Assembly: GCA_013331515.1 (NCBI GenBank)
Contig: DUGG01000067.1
Coordinates: forward strand, 1 to 7,866
DNA: 7,866 bases
Direction of reading: 5' to 3'
Source: Candidatus Woesearchaeota archaeon
Lineage (GTDB): Archaea; Nanobdellota; Nanobdellia; Woesearchaeales; UBA10216
A program made the position numbers and the translations under genes. Each line of letters starts with the position of its first letter. Within the stretch, counting starts at the first letter, position 1. This document shows, in pieces, positions 6,232-7,866 of this stretch. The notes under the pieces are model-generated. The model saw nothing but the letters and a program-made list of their open reading frames with translations. It was not told the DNA's origin and did no database searches.

Positions 6232-7866
6232 CTACCGCCGCTTCCTGAACAAACCGGACACGAAATCGTCAATCATCTCCTGCTGTCTCAGCTTCCTAGC
6301 GTTCAACGCGAAAAGAACGGCAAACAGTATGAGCACGGCCGCAACAGCGGCAAACACGCCCCTTTCCCTGCCTTCCACAAAAGGCGCATGCGCGGCCGGA
6401 ACGGCCTGAGGCGGAGCAACGCTGAAGTTTGCCAATGCTGCTGTTTCGTTCCGCAACTGCCAGGCGGTCACGTTCTTGGCAGGAGCACCTACCGCAGCAA
6501 CGGCAAACAGGGAAAACGCCGGCAGCCCGGCAGAATAATGGTAATAAGCTTCGTCCTCACCAAACAGCACAGCACCCAGCCTGTCCCACGAGCCGCCAGA
6601 GAAGCGGAACATCACCACATCCCGGGCAACAAAGCCCTCATCTGAAAGCCAGCCCTTCGGCACCCTGAACTCAATCCCGGCTTCTGATATGTCAAGGAAC
6701 GTAAGCCCGGTTTTCACGCCGAGATACTGGTAAACAGCAAACCGCCCGGCAACTGGCAATGCGGTCACGTTGGACGAGTTGACAAGGGCAACCTCCAGGT
6801 TAACATTGGAAAGGGCGGCTGCCGCAGTGAACCTCACCTTCGTGAATGCAAAAACCGAGCGGTTAATCCGCATGACAGCGGTATCGCCCTCCCTGAGCAA
6901 GGTAAAAAGCTGGGATACCCTTGCCAGTGAGCCGGCGCCTGATACAGCCCCGCCTCCGCCCCCGCCACCGCCTCCCCTGCCACCACCGTCATTGTTCGCA
7001 ACAACGACCGGAGATGGGGCAGGCCGCTCCAGGGCCGCCGTAAAGCTGACATTTGTTATAAGATAAAACTGGCTGTCTCCTGCAATTGAACAGTTGTATC
7101 TGCCTGCAATGCCCGGGCATGAAACCAATGTCTCGTTAGCCCCGTTGCAGCCGCTGCTAACATTGCTGATTGAGGAAACATCGGCGTCCTTAATGCAAAC
7201 GCTTTCGCTACCGCTCACCCGGTTCAGGGTGATGTTCTTGGCCTGGCCCTGCTGCAGCACAAGCCCCCGGATAAGGATTGAGCCAACCGAGGATGCCGAA
7301 TCCTGGATGTCAACAGAAAAGTTCAGCGAAAGGTTACCCAGGCTGAAATTCCAGTAAAACTCAAGCAAGGAACGGCTGCCGTTTGACACGTTCACGAAAA
7401 ACGTGCCGTTGAGAAGCCTTGACGCGTTCACCGAGCCGTTAATCGTGACATTAAGCAATGATGACTGAAGCGTCGAGGAATTCACCGTGCTGAAGTTGCC
7501 AATGACCGAATCCTGGGAATCTGCAAAGCCGTCATTGTCAGCATCGGGATCATAAACGTCAGGCACGCCATCCCCGTCAAAGTCAGGCCGGTCAATCACT
7601 GAAACATTGAAAAAGCCAACACTGGAACCGCCAAAGTCTGTTGCGTTGACAATGAACAGGAGATTTCCCGAGGCGGAAAGATTCGTCAACCAGCTAAAGT
7701 TTGCAGCCGAGCGGTTGGCGTTCACAATGGAGAAGCGCACAGTGTCATTAACCGTGAAATTAAGCAGGTCATTCTCGGCATCGTCAGCCATCACGGTGAA
7801 GTTCACGAAGTCAGTCTCGTTGACAGTGAAGTTTGAAAGCGGGAACAGCGACGGGGTGTCATTCAC
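6232..7866 (-). CDS. Sequon-rich surface protein with Ca-binding repeats and PGF-pre-PGF domain, N-terminus cut by window edge
   Basis: The last 544 codons of a surface protein whose frame is open to the right edge. The GTG at the edge is not taken as a start, since no signal peptide follows. Numbering from the edge: a cadherin/Ig-like beta domain (about 5-92); a thrombospondin-type-3-like Asp-rich stretch (95-118) with DFDGDG and DADNDG motifs that should bind calcium; an Asn-rich beta region (120-220); a four-cysteine module (C224, C240, C250, C259); a linker with nine consecutive glycines (298-306); a PGF-pre-PGF-type domain (about 315-460); an Ala/Pro-rich stalk; a membrane span (about 503-522); and a basic tail ending RKRR. 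About 33 N-X-S/T sequons are visible, three of them inside the PGF-pre-PGF domain. Its domain order parallels the first surface protein, but the sequences are well diverged, so they are paralogues rather than recent copies. The C-terminus lacks a canonical PGF sorting motif. Confidence 0.85.
   Translation of the reverse strand: MNDTPSLFPLSNFTVNETDFVNFTVMADDAENDLLNFTVNDTVRFSIVNANRSAANFSWLTNLSASGNLLFIVNATDFGGSSVGFFNVSVIDRPDFDGDGVPDVYDPDADNDGFADSQDSVIGNFSTVNSSTLQSSLLNVTINGSVNASRLLNGTFFVNVSNGSRSLLEFYWNFSLGNLSLNFSVDIQDSASSVGSILIRGLVLQQGQAKNITLNRVSGSESVCIKDADVSSISNVSSGCNGANETLVSCPGIAGRYNCSIAGDSQFYLITNVSFTAALERPAPSPVVVANNDGGGRGGGGGGGGGAVSGAGSLARVSQLFTLLREGDTAVMRINRSVFAFTKVRFTAAAALSNVNLEVALVNSSNVTALPVAGRFAVYQYLGVKTGLTFLDISEAGIEFRVPKGWLSDEGFVARDVVMFRFSGGSWDRLGAVLFGEDEAYYHYSAGLPAFSLFAVAAVGAPAKNVTAWQLRNETAALANFSVAPPQAVPAAHAPFVEGRERGVFAAVAAVLILFAVLFALNARKLRQQEMIDDFVSGLFRKRR
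7513..7584 (-). other. Thrombospondin-type-3-like calcium-binding segment
   Basis: This coding segment gives alternating Asp residues in the pattern DxDGDGxxDxxDxDxDNDGxxD, typical of thrombospondin type 3 calcium-binding repeats common in secreted and surface proteins. It sits between the beta-sandwich at the edge side and the Asn-rich region, where it would stiffen the stalk in the presence of calcium. Calcium binding is inferred from the motif only. Confidence 0.7.

Noticed and set aside
7860..7866. GTG at the right edge as the start of the second surface protein.
   Set aside because: The frame is open to the edge and no signal peptide follows, so the gene is simply truncated by the window.

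Overview
The window reads as a piece of an archaeal chromosome, most likely from the DPANN or Euryarchaeota range. This rests on three things: two surface proteins with a Gly-rich linker followed by a PGF-pre-PGF-type domain, extreme density of N-glycosylation sequons (N-X-S/T), and A/T-rich TATA-type boxes about 25-35 bases ahead of starts. AGG/AGA arginine and ATA isoleucine codons in the central enzyme gene fit an archaeon too. The lineage cannot be fixed more closely from sequence alone.

Layout, left to right: (1) 1-61, a short non-coding end with a perfect 9-bp hairpin and T tracts, the likely terminator region of the first gene. (2) 62-3862, minus strand, a large membrane-anchored surface glycoprotein (about 1266 aa). 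Its true start is probably 3862, not the longest open start at 3928, because a good BRE/TATA box lies inside the longer version. (3) 3863-3961, a divergent promoter region. (4) 3962-6230, plus strand, a compact three-gene cassette: a small single-span protein like the C-terminal half of SxtJ, a full-length NodU/CmcH-type O-carbamoyltransferase, and a small DUF5989/SxtK-like single-span protein. (5) 6232-7866, minus strand, the C-terminal 544 codons of a second sequon-dense PGF-pre-PGF surface protein, which runs off the right edge. Its stop codon is 1 base from that of the cassette's last gene.

How they may work together: the cassette has the same three families as the sxtI-sxtJ-sxtK group of saxitoxin clusters, where a carbamoyltransferase sits with two small proteins of unknown role. 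Here there is no toxin cluster; the neighbours are surface proteins with roughly 76 and 33 potential N-glycosylation sites. My main inference is a membrane-held carbamoyltransferase complex that decorates a cell-surface glycan or its lipid-linked precursor. The gene families are well supported; the substrate and the functional link to the flanking surface proteins are hypotheses.

No tRNA, rRNA, CRISPR array, insertion sequence or attachment site was seen.
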